In this document: positions 36,709-45,666 of the stretch, in pieces
Layout: each line of letters begins with the position of its first letter
Position numbering within the stretch: the stretch's first letter is position 1
Source of the DNA: Microvirga zambiensis WSM3693
GTDB taxonomy: Bacteria > Pseudomonadota > Alphaproteobacteria > Rhizobiales > Beijerinckiaceae
DNA length: 64,000 nucleotides
Assembly (NCBI RefSeq): GCF_016735695.1
Contig: NZ_JAERQD010000028.1
Span: 1 to 64,000 of the forward strand
Reading direction: 5' to 3'
The notes under the pieces: model-generated
What the model was told of the DNA's origin: nothing
The model's input: only the letters and a program-made list of their open reading frames with translations
Database searches by the model: none
Made by a program: the position numbers and the translations under genes

Positions 36709-37416
36709 TCATGTGGAATAGTGCCCGAGATACAGATCGGCAGCCTTCTCGTTGTTGAGCAACTCCGCTGCCGGACCTTCCATGGCAACTCGTCCACCAT
36801 CCATGATCGCTCCCTGGTTGGAGATTGCCAGCGCCTGACGGGCGCGCTGTTCGATCAGCAGAATGCTGGTGCCGTCGGATGCCAGGCTCGCGATGCGAGC
36901 GAAGCTGTCTGCGACGAGCGCAGGTGAAAGCGCCGCAGTCGGCTCATCCAGCACCACGACGCGGGGACGCGTCATGAGCGCACGGGCATAGGCCAACTGC
37001 TGCCGCTCGCCGCCCGAGAGACGCCCCGCCCGCGCGCGCTTGCGCTCGGCCAGAGCCGGGAAGAGCCGAAACATCTCGGAGATCCGGGCCTTGCGGTCCT
37101 GCACACCCTCCACGACCTCGAGGTTTTCGGCAATCGTGAGGGAGGGGAATACATTGGCGACCTGCGGGACGTAGCCGATACCGTTTTGCGCGCGCTTTTC
37201 GGGCGCCAGGGACGTGATGTCCTTTCCCGCAAGTCGGACGGACCCGCTGACGCGCGGCAACAGTCCGACGACCGCTTTCGCAAGGGTCGACTTACCGGCT
37301 CCATTCGTGCCGGCGACCGTCAGGATTTGGCCTTCCCTGAGAACCAGGTCAATCCCGTTCAGGATATCGACCTCGCTATAGCCACCCTTGAGGCCTTCAA
37401 TGGACAGGATTGTCAT
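36709..37416 (-). CDS. livF: Branched-chain-type amino acid ABC transporter ATP-binding protein (LivF)
   Basis: A 235-residue ATPase with Walker A GTNGAGKST (about residue 37), signature LSGGERQQLAYARAL, Walker B VVVLDEPTAAL and the switch His region replaced by LLIEQRARQAL. It is typical in length for LivF. Last gene of a hydrophobic amino acid/amide transporter set, overlapping the LivG gene by 4 bp. Its sequence suggests energising import of a small amino acid or derivative bound by the protein at 39981. Confidence 0.92.
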   Translation of the reverse strand: MTILSIEGLKGGYSEVDILNGIDLVLREGQILTVAGTNGAGKSTLAKAVVGLLPRVSGSVRLAGKDITSLAPEKRAQNGIGYVPQVANVFPSLTIAENLEVVEGVQDRKARISEMFRLFPALAERKRARAGRLSGGERQQLAYARALMTRPRVVVLDEPTAALSPALVADSFARIASLASDGTSILLIEQRARQALAISNQGAIMDGGRVAMEGPAAELLNNEKAADLYLGHYST

Positions 37417-38171
37417 GATGTACCTCCGAGATAAGCTTCGCGCACCTGCTTGTTCGCCAACACTTCTGCGGGCACGCCCGAGGCAATGAGGCGCCCACGG
37501 TCCATCACGTGCAATGTCGAGACGAGGCGTGTGAGCGCACCGAGATCATGCTCGATGATGAGAAAGCCGATACCCTGTGCATTCAACTCCCGAATGCGCT
37601 CTGCGATCTCCTCGATCAGCACGGGATTGACGCCTGCGAATGGCTCATCCAACAGGATCAGCCTAGCGCCCGTCATCAGCGCCCGCCCGAGTTCCACCAA
37701 CTTCTTTTGTCCCCCGGAGAGGCGCCCTGCCGGCGTATGCGCAACGTGTGACAGCCGAAGAAAGTCGAGCATCGCATCGACCTTCTGGGAATTCATGTCT
37801 TCCTCCTCGCGGATTCGCCCCGGACGGAAGAACAAATTGGTGAGGCTTTCGCCGCTCTGCTTCGGCGTCGCCGCCATGAGATTTTGCCAAACGGTGAGAT
37901 GGCTGAACTCTCGAGGCACTTGGAATGTCCTCACCATGCCACTGCGAGCCCGTTCGACCGGGGACAGACTTCCAATCGGCTTCCGGTCCAGGTTTACCTG
38001 TCCTTTCGCCGCGTCCAGAAACCCGGTCACCAATGAGAACAAGGTCGATTTTCCCGCCCCATTCGGGCCGATGACGCCGACGATGTCGCCGCTCGGCACA
38101 GTGAACGATACGTCGTCTACCACTCGCAGCGCGCCGTAGACCTTTGTGAGACCTTCGATTGTAAGGATCAT
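37413..38171 (-). CDS. livG: Branched-chain-type amino acid ABC transporter ATP-binding protein (LivG)
   Basis: A 252-residue ATPase with Walker A GPNGAGKST, the LivG-type Q-loop region MVRTFQVPREFSHLTVWQNLM, signature LSGGQKKLVELGRAL, Walker B LILLDEPFAGV and the C-terminal LANKQVREAYLGG. It overlaps both neighbours by 4 bp (ATGA), so the transporter genes are translationally coupled. Confidence 0.92.
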   Translation of the reverse strand: MILTIEGLTKVYGALRVVDDVSFTVPSGDIVGVIGPNGAGKSTLFSLVTGFLDAAKGQVNLDRKPIGSLSPVERARSGMVRTFQVPREFSHLTVWQNLMAATPKQSGESLTNLFFRPGRIREEEDMNSQKVDAMLDFLRLSHVAHTPAGRLSGGQKKLVELGRALMTGARLILLDEPFAGVNPVLIEEIAERIRELNAQGIGFLIIEHDLGALTRLVSTLHVMDRGRLIASGVPAEVLANKQVREAYLGGTS

Positions 38172-39055
38172 CGCTTCGTATAATCTCCCATCAGGCCTTG
38201 AGGGCGGTAGAGCGTGAAGAGCACCAGCGCGAGACCGATGATACCAAGGCGAATGCTCGCCATCTCGACTTCGGAGACAAACGGTATGACGCCGCGGAGA
38301 AACCGAGATCCTTCCAGGAAGATCATGAGGATCAGCGTCCCGGCGAAGGCACCTGAGATTCGTCCAACGCCGCCGATGATAATCGCCATCCAGACATAGA
38401 AGGTTATGAGCGGGATGAACTGCTCAGGCACGATGTAGCCGATGTAATGGGCGTAGAATCCTCCAGCGACGCCAGCGAGCGCTGCTCCGAGCATCAGGAC
38501 CTGGATCTTGAAGCCGGCCGGATCTTTTCCGAGGGCCTTCACGGCTTCCTCATTGTCGCGGATCGCTTCTATCATGCGTCCGAAGGGGGAGCGCACGATG
38601 CGGCGGTTCGCGAGACCTGCCAGCACATTGACGGCGATGAGCAGAGCCAACACCGCGAGAGATTGCGTCAGTCCGGTTCCCAGGAAGCCCAGCAGCTTGG
38701 GGATGCCCGTTATGCCCTGGACGCCTTTCGTCAACCACTGCTCACTCGTGACGACGATCCTGACGATTTCCGAGAAGCCAAGCGACACGATAGCGAAGTA
38801 ATCGTCCCGCAGTTTTAGACTGACCAATCCGAGCGGCCAAGCTGCGAGCGCCGCAAGAGCGGCACCCGCCAGAAATGAGATCGGCCAAGGGATCCCGATC
38901 TGTCCCATCAGGGCTGCCGTGTAGGCACCGATGCAGAAAAATCCGACATGGCCGAAATTGGTAAGCCCGGTGAGACCGTATTGCAGGTTCAAGCCGAGTG
39001 CCAGAAGGACGTAGATAGCGGTTATGATCGCCATCGCGACAAGGTAAGCTTCCAT
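38168..39055 (-). CDS. livM: Branched-chain-type amino acid ABC transporter permease (LivM)
   Basis: A 295-residue membrane protein with about eight helices. Family motifs seen are YGLTGLTNFGHVGFFCIGAY, DDYFAIVSLGFSEIVR and the cytoplasmic coupling loop with GRMIEAIRDNEEAVKALGKD. It meets the LivH gene end to start (shared base at 39055). Confidence 0.91.
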   Translation of the reverse strand: MEAYLVAMAIITAIYVLLALGLNLQYGLTGLTNFGHVGFFCIGAYTAALMGQIGIPWPISFLAGAALAALAAWPLGLVSLKLRDDYFAIVSLGFSEIVRIVVTSEQWLTKGVQGITGIPKLLGFLGTGLTQSLAVLALLIAVNVLAGLANRRIVRSPFGRMIEAIRDNEEAVKALGKDPAGFKIQVLMLGAALAGVAGGFYAHYIGYIVPEQFIPLITFYVWMAIIIGGVGRISGAFAGTLILMIFLEGSRFLRGVIPFVSEVEMASIRLGIIGLALVLFTLYRPQGLMGDYTKR

Positions 39056-39921
39056 CAGCGGGCTCCCTCATTTCGGCCGAACAATCCGCTTGGACGGACG
39101 AGCAACACAATCAGCAGCACCACGAAGGAGATTGCGAGCTTGTAGGTGAATCCAACGAATGGCGTAGCCATCTCCTGTATGGTGCCGAGGAGGATTCCTG
39201 CGCAGATCGCGCCGACTGGATGCCCGATGCCACCTAGGATCGCGGCCGCGAAGGCCGGCAGCAACATGTCCCATCCCATTTCAGGGGTGACGACGGTCTT
39301 GATGCCGTACATCACGCCTGCAACGGCCGAAACGGATCCGGCCAATGCCCAGAGGGCGATCATCACGCGGGTTGGAGAAATACCGGAAATTCGTGCCAGA
39401 CCCGGGTCATCGGCCACGGCACGCATGCGTCGGCCGACGGGCGTCGCATACAGGATCAGGAAGACCGTAGCCAAAGTCAGGACCGCGACGATCGCCAGAT
39501 TGAGGTCGCTCGGCTGGACGCGGATGTCGAGAATACGCCACGGTCGAACGAGCGGGAGTTGAAACACTTGCTGCTGATGCTCGAAAATCACACCTACGAT
39601 CGCGCGGATGATGAAGGCGACACCTATGGACGCAAGAAGGTTCGCCACCGATGATCTGCCAGCCAGCTTCCGGAATATCAAGAAATAGACGACCACGCCG
39701 ATGGCAGCGCCCGCAAGGGCGCCGACCAGGCCACCCACAATGACCGACCCTGTGGCTCCCGATACGGACAACGCCACATAGGCCCCTGCCGTCATCGTGT
39801 CGCCCGTGGCAGCGTTAGCAAACCGCGCGATGCCAAATACCAACGTAATGGCAAGTGCGGCCAATCCAACGACAAGGCCAGACATGAGGCCGCCGATCAT
39901 AAGTTCAGCATAAGCTGTCAT
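39055..39921 (-). CDS. livH: Branched-chain-type amino acid ABC transporter permease (LivH)
   Basis: A 288-residue membrane protein with the LivH pattern: ITLVFGIARFANAATGDTMTAGAY near the N-terminus, the coupling loop GRRMRAVADDPGLARISGI and the C-terminal GGIGHPVGAICAGILLG. It follows the binding-protein gene by about 60 bp. Confidence 0.91.
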   Translation of the reverse strand: MTAYAELMIGGLMSGLVVGLAALAITLVFGIARFANAATGDTMTAGAYVALSVSGATGSVIVGGLVGALAGAAIGVVVYFLIFRKLAGRSSVANLLASIGVAFIIRAIVGVIFEHQQQVFQLPLVRPWRILDIRVQPSDLNLAIVAVLTLATVFLILYATPVGRRMRAVADDPGLARISGISPTRVMIALWALAGSVSAVAGVMYGIKTVVTPEMGWDMLLPAFAAAILGGIGHPVGAICAGILLGTIQEMATPFVGFTYKLAISFVVLLIVLLVRPSGLFGRNEGAR

Positions 39922-39980
39922 GCTAATTCCCTCAGTGGAGGGCAGGCAGCCTGGGCTGCCACGCCCCAGCCTTGTGGAGT

Positions 39981-41198
39981 TCAGATCTTGATGATGTTCT
40001 TCCGAGTGATCACGCCCTTCGAGATCACAGAGAGATCGAAGTCAGGAAGAACATCTCCGGCCTGATTGAAGTCGACGGCGGACGAGGCACCATCGTAGTT
40101 CACCTTCCCGGCTTTCAAGGCCTCTTTGCCCTCGGCGAAGCTCGAAACCTGCTTCCCGGGCGGGTTGGCGATTTCCCGGATCTTCGCATTGATCGCCGCG
40201 ACATTAGCGTTGGGTCCGGCGGCTTCCATCGCGAGGGCGAGAACGATGACCATGTCCCAGGCCATGGCGGCATAGATGTTGGAGGTCCCTGGTTGGTTCA
40301 TGGCCTTGCGGTATGCAGCATCGAACTTCGCGTACGCAGTCGACATCTCATTGGAGATTGAGTTCACCACGAACAGGCCCTCGCTCGCCTCGGGGCCGAT
40401 CGCCTTGATCAGGTCCGGGTTGGCCGCCTGTCCGGGGAGCATCCACTTTTGCGTGTCGCCCGTCTGGAACCACTCCCGCAAGATGATGGTGGTGTCGGGC
40501 AGATAGGATCCGGTCACGATGACGTCGGGCTTGGCAGCAAGCACCTTCTGCAACTCAGAACGATAGCTGGGCTGGTTTGGCTCGTAGACGACGGCCTCGA
40601 CAACCTTGCCGCCGTTCTTCTCCCAGGCTTTGCGGAACCCATCGACAATGCCAATGCCAGAGGCATTGTTGAAGGCCATCGTAGCGGGGCGCTTGAAGCC
40701 CTCCCGCGCACAGGCTTCAGCGAACGCGCGGCCGTATCCGTCGCCCGTTGTATTGAACCGGTATACGAGGCCCTTTGAATTGACCTGAGGATTCGTTATC
40801 TCCGGGGCTCCGGAGGTACACATAAACAGGATATTGGCGTCATTCGCCAATGGAATTGTCGCGAGCGCAACACCGGAGGACCAAATGCCGATGAGCCCTT
40901 GGACCTTATCGATCTCGATGAGTTTCTTGGCCGCGAGGACGCCCGCCTGAGGTTGGCTTTGGGTATCCTCGGCCACCACTTCGATCTTCCTCCCCCCAGC
41001 ACCGCCGGCGGCATTGACCTCTTCCACCGCGGCCAGGATCATCTTCTGCATACCTGCTCCGTAAGCAGCGCCCGATCCCGTAATCGGATTGAGAGCGGCA
41101 ATGCGGAAGGTCGGGGCTCCCTGGGCGAAGCCCTCGCGAGCGGTGGCGAGGAGAGTGGTGCTCGCCATGGTTGCCAGGAGTTGTCTGCGGTTCATCAT
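39981..41198 (-). CDS. ABC transporter substrate-binding protein, Liv/amide type
   Basis: 405 residues. The N-terminus MMNRRQLLATMASTTLLATA has an R-R pair followed by a hydrophobic segment and ends in EGFAQG, giving a Tat- or Sec-type signal. The mature protein is a Peripla_BP_6 fold (NPITGSGAAYGAGMQKMI, GLIGIWSSGVALATIPLAND, GDGYGRAFAEACAREGF). It delivers substrate to LivHMGF. The substrate is probably an amino acid or small amide; context with an amidohydrolase and an epimerase suggests proline or hydroxyproline derivatives, by inference. Confidence 0.9.
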   Translation of the reverse strand: MMNRRQLLATMASTTLLATAREGFAQGAPTFRIAALNPITGSGAAYGAGMQKMILAAVEEVNAAGGAGGRKIEVVAEDTQSQPQAGVLAAKKLIEIDKVQGLIGIWSSGVALATIPLANDANILFMCTSGAPEITNPQVNSKGLVYRFNTTGDGYGRAFAEACAREGFKRPATMAFNNASGIGIVDGFRKAWEKNGGKVVEAVVYEPNQPSYRSELQKVLAAKPDVIVTGSYLPDTTIILREWFQTGDTQKWMLPGQAANPDLIKAIGPEASEGLFVVNSISNEMSTAYAKFDAAYRKAMNQPGTSNIYAAMAWDMVIVLALAMEAAGPNANVAAINAKIREIANPPGKQVSSFAEGKEALKAGKVNYDGASSAVDFNQAGDVLPDFDLSVISKGVITRKNIIKI

Positions 41199-41255
41199 GG
41201 TAACTTCCCTCTTCCTTATTGGTTGTTTTGCGCGTCGGTAATGGTTCGCCCAGCC

Positions 41256-42491
41256 TCAGTTCAGGCTCTCATTCTTGACAATCACCCCCTCCCGCATGAT
41301 CAGCGGCATGTGCCCGCCCTGGTGGGTCAGAAGCGACAGGTCGTCGAGTGGGTTACCGTCGATCACGATCAGATCGGCAAAGGCACCGGGGGCGACGGTT
41401 CCAATCTTGCCTTCCATCTGGCACAGCTTGGCAGCCACCGAGGTGGCGGCAGCGATGACTTCGTGGGCGGGAAGAACCCGTCCGCGAATGACGAACTCTT
41501 CCGATTGGTGGCGATGCATGTCACCGAGAAGATCGGAGCCGTAAGCCATTGGCAATCCGGCCTCCCTCATGATGGAAAGCGATTCAGTCCCGGCCGCTTG
41601 GACAACCTCGACCTTGGCGAGTGCGTCAGCCGGATAGCCATTGCTGGCTCCCTCGGCCAAGAGCTTATCGAACGTGACGAGGGTCGGAACCGCTATCGCG
41701 CCCTGGCTTGCCGCGAACCTGGCCGTTTCGGGCTGAATCAGATTGCAGTGCTCCAGGGAATGAATACCTGCCTCTGCGGCGCGTCGGATTGCGGCGTCCG
41801 TGTAAAGGTGGGCAGCCACATACGTTCCAGCGTTTTTCGCCTCCTCAACGACTGCCAGCAATTCCTCACGGGAGAAGCCAAGAAAGTGAATCGGATCCGT
41901 TGGTGAAGCGGCCCCTCCGTTCGCCATGATCTTGATGAAATCGGCGCCGCCCTTGATCTCCTCGCGGGCAGCCAGACGAATCTCGGATACGCCGTCGCAA
42001 ATCCGACCCAGGGCACCGAGAGGGAAACCTGAACGGATCTCGGGGCGGCTGTTGAAGCGTCCGCGGAAATCACAGTGGCCGCCTGTTTGGCTTAGCGCCT
42101 TACCGGAAATGACGAGACGCGGGCCTAAGAAAGTCCCCTCCTCGACAGCACACTTGATCCCGAAGTCAGCGCCTCCGGCGTCACGCACGGTCGTGAAGCC
42201 TCTCATCAGCATACCTCGCAAGACGCGAGAGGATCGTGCAGCTACCAAGGAGTCCGGCAGCTCGGCATTCCGTCCGAACGACGCGCCCGCAGCAATCGTA
42301 TGAACGTGGCAATCAATCAGGCCGGGCATCAGCACTTTGCCAGCGAGATCAATCGTCTGCTCCGCGGAGGCGGTGACCTCCCTACCGACGTCGCGGATCT
42401 GGCCGCCCTCGACGAGCACCTGCATGGGCTCGGTCGGCTCAGCCGCGCTGCCGTCGACAATACGGGCGTTCTTGAACAAGTAGCTAGACAT
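41256..42491 (-). CDS. Metal-dependent amidohydrolase (imidazolonepropionase/prolidase-like)
   Basis: 411 residues with the complete amidohydrolase metal site: CHVH after GLID (about residues 60-63), Lys in DFIKIMANGG, His in VAAHLYT, His in SLEHCN and Asp in YGSDLLGD. The closest style is the imidazolonepropionase/Xaa-Pro dipeptidase group (Sgx9260-like), whose tested members split carboxy-terminal prolyl dipeptides. Lying between the Liv binding protein and a hydroxyproline epimerase, it may release proline or hydroxyproline from imported dipeptides; this is inference. Confidence 0.87.
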   Translation of the reverse strand: MSSYLFKNARIVDGSAAEPTEPMQVLVEGGQIRDVGREVTASAEQTIDLAGKVLMPGLIDCHVHTIAAGASFGRNAELPDSLVAARSSRVLRGMLMRGFTTVRDAGGADFGIKCAVEEGTFLGPRLVISGKALSQTGGHCDFRGRFNSRPEIRSGFPLGALGRICDGVSEIRLAAREEIKGGADFIKIMANGGAASPTDPIHFLGFSREELLAVVEEAKNAGTYVAAHLYTDAAIRRAAEAGIHSLEHCNLIQPETARFAASQGAIAVPTLVTFDKLLAEGASNGYPADALAKVEVVQAAGTESLSIMREAGLPMAYGSDLLGDMHRHQSEEFVIRGRVLPAHEVIAAATSVAAKLCQMEGKIGTVAPGAFADLIVIDGNPLDDLSLLTHQGGHMPLIMREGVIVKNESLN

Positions 42492-42656
42492 GACGATACC
42501 TCAAATGGTGCGCCGGCGGGCGCAGAGAAAAGCGACGATGAGACGTTGCGCGGGGCATCACGAAGGAAACATGTCCCTCACAAAAGGAAGGCTCGGCATC
42601 ATTGATGTCCCAATTCCTATCGTCATCGGACGGGTCGAACTTCATGGGACTCTCCA

Positions 42657-43631
42657 TCAGCCTGGAAGGAAACCAGCGGGCAGAGGATCGTCCGCCTCCA
42701 GCATGAGGGTGGAAAATGCGCTGATATGAGCCATGCCACGCACCTCGGGGATCACGGCGGGTTGGCCCTCCTTGCCTTCGGCTAAGGCGATGACCTTGGC
42801 CGCGAAGGGCACACCGAGAATATTCTCGGCGCGGTAGGGTGCGCCTACCGCCAACTTGCCGCGCGCATGGAGTTGGGCCAGCCGCGCGGAGGTGCCGGTG
42901 CCGCAGGGTGAACGGTCGAACTTGTTACCGGCCAGAACCACGAGATGGCGGGCGCCACCCTCGACGGCGCGGTGGAACAGGACACTGCTGACCTGCGGTT
43001 GCTCGCCGCCTCGGCCATTGAGCGCTCCCTTGATGGCCATACCCGCGCGACACCACTGGCTGGCATGGTCGATGTCGAAGGGAAGATTGACTTGGTCGGC
43101 GTCGACCAGCGCATACACGATGCCACCATACGCGATGTCGCAGGTCACCGTGCCGAGCCCTTCGGCTTCAAGCACAATGTCGGAGGCCGCAACATAGGCC
43201 GGTACATTGCGGAGCACGACGGACGTCAGTCGGTCACCCTCAAAGGTTCCTGTCACATGAACGATGCCCGCTGGCGTCTCGATGGACATGCCGTCTTTCT
43301 CGAAGCCTGACGGCAGCGCGCCCATTGCCGCGAGACTGGCGATATAGCCGATCGTAGCATGGCCGCACATATCGGCGTAGCTATACGAGAAAACGAAGAA
43401 CAGCCCCCGATCCGCCTCGCGAGAGGGCACGGGCACCGCCGCTACCATGGCCGCATGCCCACGCGGTTCGTGAAGCAGAAGCGTCCTCAAACCGTCATAA
43501 TTGGCGCGGAAATCATCCCGCTGCTCGCGGACGGATTGCCCACGCAGCGGCGGGATGCCTGCCGTGACTACGCGGGTGGGGTGACCGGCCGTGTGAGAGT
43601 CAATGACGGAGAAAAGGCGGCTGGTGCGCAT
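42657..43631 (-). CDS. Proline racemase / 4-hydroxyproline 2-epimerase family protein (copy 1)
   Basis: 324 residues. Both catalytic Cys are present: YADMCGHATIGY (C89) and DRSPCGTGTSARL (C243), which indicates racemase/epimerase activity and not the dehydratase, where the second Cys is Thr. The start is set at 43631, where the family N-terminus SVIDSHTAGHPTRVV begins and GGGAG lies upstream; the frame stays open a further 246 bp into oxidase-gene debris, but that part is not racemase. A tandem operator lies 20-57 bp upstream. First gene of the operon that continues with the amidohydrolase and Liv genes. Confidence 0.87.
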   Translation of the reverse strand: MRTSRLFSVIDSHTAGHPTRVVTAGIPPLRGQSVREQRDDFRANYDGLRTLLLHEPRGHAAMVAAVPVPSREADRGLFFVFSYSYADMCGHATIGYIASLAAMGALPSGFEKDGMSIETPAGIVHVTGTFEGDRLTSVVLRNVPAYVAASDIVLEAEGLGTVTCDIAYGGIVYALVDADQVNLPFDIDHASQWCRAGMAIKGALNGRGGEQPQVSSVLFHRAVEGGARHLVVLAGNKFDRSPCGTGTSARLAQLHARGKLAVGAPYRAENILGVPFAAKVIALAEGKEGQPAVIPEVRGMAHISAFSTLMLEADDPLPAGFLPG

Positions 43632-43651
43632 AGACTGAGTCTCCCTGTCGT

Positions 43652-43688
43652 AATGACTTATGTCAACTTGGGAATGAACTATATCAAT
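43652..43688 (-). promoter_or_regulatory. Tandem operator and promoter of the epimerase/Liv operon
   Basis: AATGACTTATGTCAACT at 43652 and AATGAACTATATCAATC at 43673 are two copies of an ATGA-N6-TCA box with 21-bp spacing; a weaker third copy (AAATGAACGCAAGG) follows at about 43694. Read on the minus strand, TTGATA in the upstream box and CATAAG in the downstream box fit -35 and -10 elements 19 nt apart. The boxes would block RNA polymerase if bound. The same layout is found at 53357. Confidence 0.65.
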
Positions 43689-43820
43689 CGCGCAAATGAA
43701 CGCAAGGCTAAACTTGCGGCGTCTGCTGCCTTTATTGCACGCAATTCGGAGCGCTGGACGCCGAAGGTGCCCGACTCGCGACGACGCCACAGACCAGGGC
43801 GGTGCCATGTCGAGACGTGC

Positions 43821-43998
43821 GTCAATGATTGGTGGGCTGCCCTTCGTCGAGGACCGCATACCTATCCATTTGCGCACCTGGATAATTGGCAGGTCCGGCA
43901 GAATGATGTTGGGCGCGGGCGAGGGCTTCTCGTTTCAACGCTCGGCGGCGGCGCGCCAGGCCCATCAAACGCAGCGCCGCCCTTCGTAGAGCGGAGGT
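43821..43998 (-). pseudogene. Remnant of a DadA-type D-amino acid oxidase gene
   Basis: Three minus-strand blocks in different frames resemble consecutive C-terminal parts of the intact oxidase at 45667-46902: PPLYEGRRCV (intact TPLDEGLRVV), LRLMGLA followed by EALARAQ (intact LRVVGIA, EKLLACAR) and VRKWIGMRSSTKGSPPIID (intact VSEWMGVRPSTPDSLPIIG). Frameshifts separate the blocks and the rest of the gene is gone. It lies directly upstream of the epimerase operator. Confidence 0.5.
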
Positions 43999-44253
43999 AT
44001 GCTCGAACCTTGAGGCACGGCGCCGACGAGGTGACACCACATAGATCTGGTCATTGTTAGGTTTCAGCTCCGACCCATCAGCTCAGGCGAGAGGCCGTGA
44101 TCCGCTTTCAATCCAGAAGCAACGTCTGCGTCTACATCGCACTGATCAGCGCCGCAGGAAGGAGCGAGACCAATTGGGACCGGCTCCTGTCAGTCTGAAT
44201 GCCCGGGCTCTGTCGTCTCCGATGAAGGCTCAAGTCAAACCTGCATTTCGGCA
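43999..44253. other. Intergenic stretch without recognisable features
   Basis: Only short open frames without family similarity are present between the oxidase remnant and the long inverted repeat at 44254. It may be degraded oxidase-gene DNA. Confidence 0.3.
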
Positions 44254-44286
44254 ATCATCTCTCCCTTTGCTAAAGGGAGAGATGAT
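44254..44286. terminator. 15-bp perfect inverted repeat
   Basis: ATCATCTCTCCCTTT at 44254-44268 and its exact reverse complement at 44272-44286 are separated by only GCT. It lies about 140 bp downstream of the P5C-reductase-like gene on the minus strand and would form a very stable RNA hairpin. A poly-U tail is absent. It is the best candidate for the transcript end. Confidence 0.55.
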
Positions 44287-44424
44287 GAAGCGGATTGCGC
44301 CGCGGGCATCTGGGCGGATTGGACGTTCGCCTGTCATGCTAGCAGCGCATTCATCGATACAGTTACAATGTCTCGCACAAAGATGTCATCGCACCTGAAT
44401 GTGGTTGATATCCAATTTCGGGCC

Positions 44425-45261
44425 TCATTGAGATCTCTGCTCAGCTCGCAAGTTTGCCATGCGGTCCAACATCAACTCTACGATTCCCAGGAGCTGACCA
44501 CTAAGCTGCTCTTTATGGCGAAGTGCAATCTCTGTTACACCACCCGGCGTCGCCCTCTCCTTTTCGGCTTGTTGCGTGGATTCGCTGCTGCCGAGTGATC
44601 GGCGCACCAATTCCTTGAACACTGTGCGCTCTAGCTCACCTTTGGCCTGAATCGGAAGCTGATGAGCCTCGAGGCTGGCCTCAACCGTTCGGGAAATGGC
44701 CGACTTGAGGAGCGTGAGAAGCGGGCCAGCAAGAAGCGTCGTAAGGTCATAGAGGGCCTCTTCGTCAATCCAAGTCACCGGCCCCAGCAACTCTAACGCT
44801 GCCTTTGCTACACCTAGCCGGGGGTCATTCGAAGCCGTTGCATCCAATAATCCGACAGAAGTGATCTCTCCGCCACCTGCCGGAATGGCCGGGCTCAGCC
44901 GGATGACCAAAGCTTGTGACAGTACCTCACGGATACATTGAACGGAGGTATCTATCCCCATCGCAAATACGACGCCGTCAAAGGTACGCAATTGCTGACG
45001 CGCAGTGAGACGGAGTAGAGCTTGATTAGGAATAGCAGAAAGCAAAACGTCCGACTTTGCGACCGTCTCGAAAGAAACTACGTTGCCGTCCCCAGTGCTC
45101 GGCGGTGACGGCCGAGCGGCGCTCTCGTACCGTCGGCTCCAAAGCGGTACATTGGCCCCCTTGAACCTCAGTCGACTTTCCAGGGCCAAGCCAAGCCTTC
45201 CGGCACCTATAAGGCTTAAACTGGGGAAGCATTTGCCGCCTTCGACATCGGTTTTGGTCAT
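44425..45261 (-). CDS. Pyrroline-5-carboxylate reductase-like NAD(P)-binding protein
   Basis: 278 residues. The N-terminal Rossmann motif LIGAGRLG is at residues 17-24, then SDVLLSAIPNQAL and VVFAMGIDTSVQCI as in ProC. The C-terminal helical domain carries ERATPGGVTEIAL, close to the conserved TSPGGTT.A.L of P5C reductases. The N-terminal half is diverged, so the substrate may be another cyclic imine such as pyrroline-2-carboxylate. It sits between the oxidase/epimerase operon and the second epimerase, which fits proline-ring metabolism. Confidence 0.72.
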   Translation of the reverse strand: MTKTDVEGGKCFPSLSLIGAGRLGLALESRLRFKGANVPLWSRRYESAARPSPPSTGDGNVVSFETVAKSDVLLSAIPNQALLRLTARQQLRTFDGVVFAMGIDTSVQCIREVLSQALVIRLSPAIPAGGGEITSVGLLDATASNDPRLGVAKAALELLGPVTWIDEEALYDLTTLLAGPLLTLLKSAISRTVEASLEAHQLPIQAKGELERTVFKELVRRSLGSSESTQQAEKERATPGGVTEIALRHKEQLSGQLLGIVELMLDRMANLRAEQRSQ

Positions 45262-45299
45262 TGAACAAGCCTCGATTGAACTGAGATGATGATGGACGC

Positions 45300-45572
45300 C
45301 TAGGCAAGTTGACGAAGGTTTCGTCGCGGCTCAGGGTTGAGCGCCTCCTTGAGGCCGTCCTTGCCGGCATTGAAAGTCGGTGGCGAGATTGTATGAGGAA
45401 GGCTCGTAGCTCGGGTTCCGCTGTCGAGGACCGAACGTTTCAGCTTTCCGGTTGCTTTGAAGCTCTCAAAAGCGACAAGGTGTCCTTCGGCGCCCGCCGG
45501 CGCGGAGGCTGGTCTAGCTCGGAGAGGTACATGTATGGCGGCATCAATGGGCGCAGATGTCGAGCAGTTCAT
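45300..45572 (-). CDS. Hypothetical small protein (90 aa)
   Basis: An open frame of 90 codons with a good ribosome binding site (AAGGAGAG, 6 nt before the ATG). The product is rich in Ala, Pro, Ser and Arg and shows no recognisable domain. It lies between the oxidase gene and the P5C-reductase-like gene (39 bp before the latter), in the same direction. It could be real or a chance frame in a 400-bp spacer. Confidence 0.3.
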   Translation of the reverse strand: MNCSTSAPIDAAIHVPLRARPASAPAGAEGHLVAFESFKATGKLKRSVLDSGTRATSLPHTISPPTFNAGKDGLKEALNPEPRRNLRQLA

Positions 45573-45666
45573 TGAACTCTCCTTTGCCAATTTGAATTGT
45601 GTCACCTTCAAATGAACCACATTTATCGTTGGAGTTGGCGCACGACTGAAGCTCCTCCCTCCGTCG

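Noticed and set aside
43632..43877. N-terminal extension of epimerase copy 1
   Set aside because: The extension covers the operator and oxidase-gene debris; family similarity starts at 43631.
45604..45666. In-frame continuation after the oxidase stop that ends in a plausible-looking tail
   Set aside because: Too short and without start or ribosome binding site; no evidence for stop-codon readthrough.
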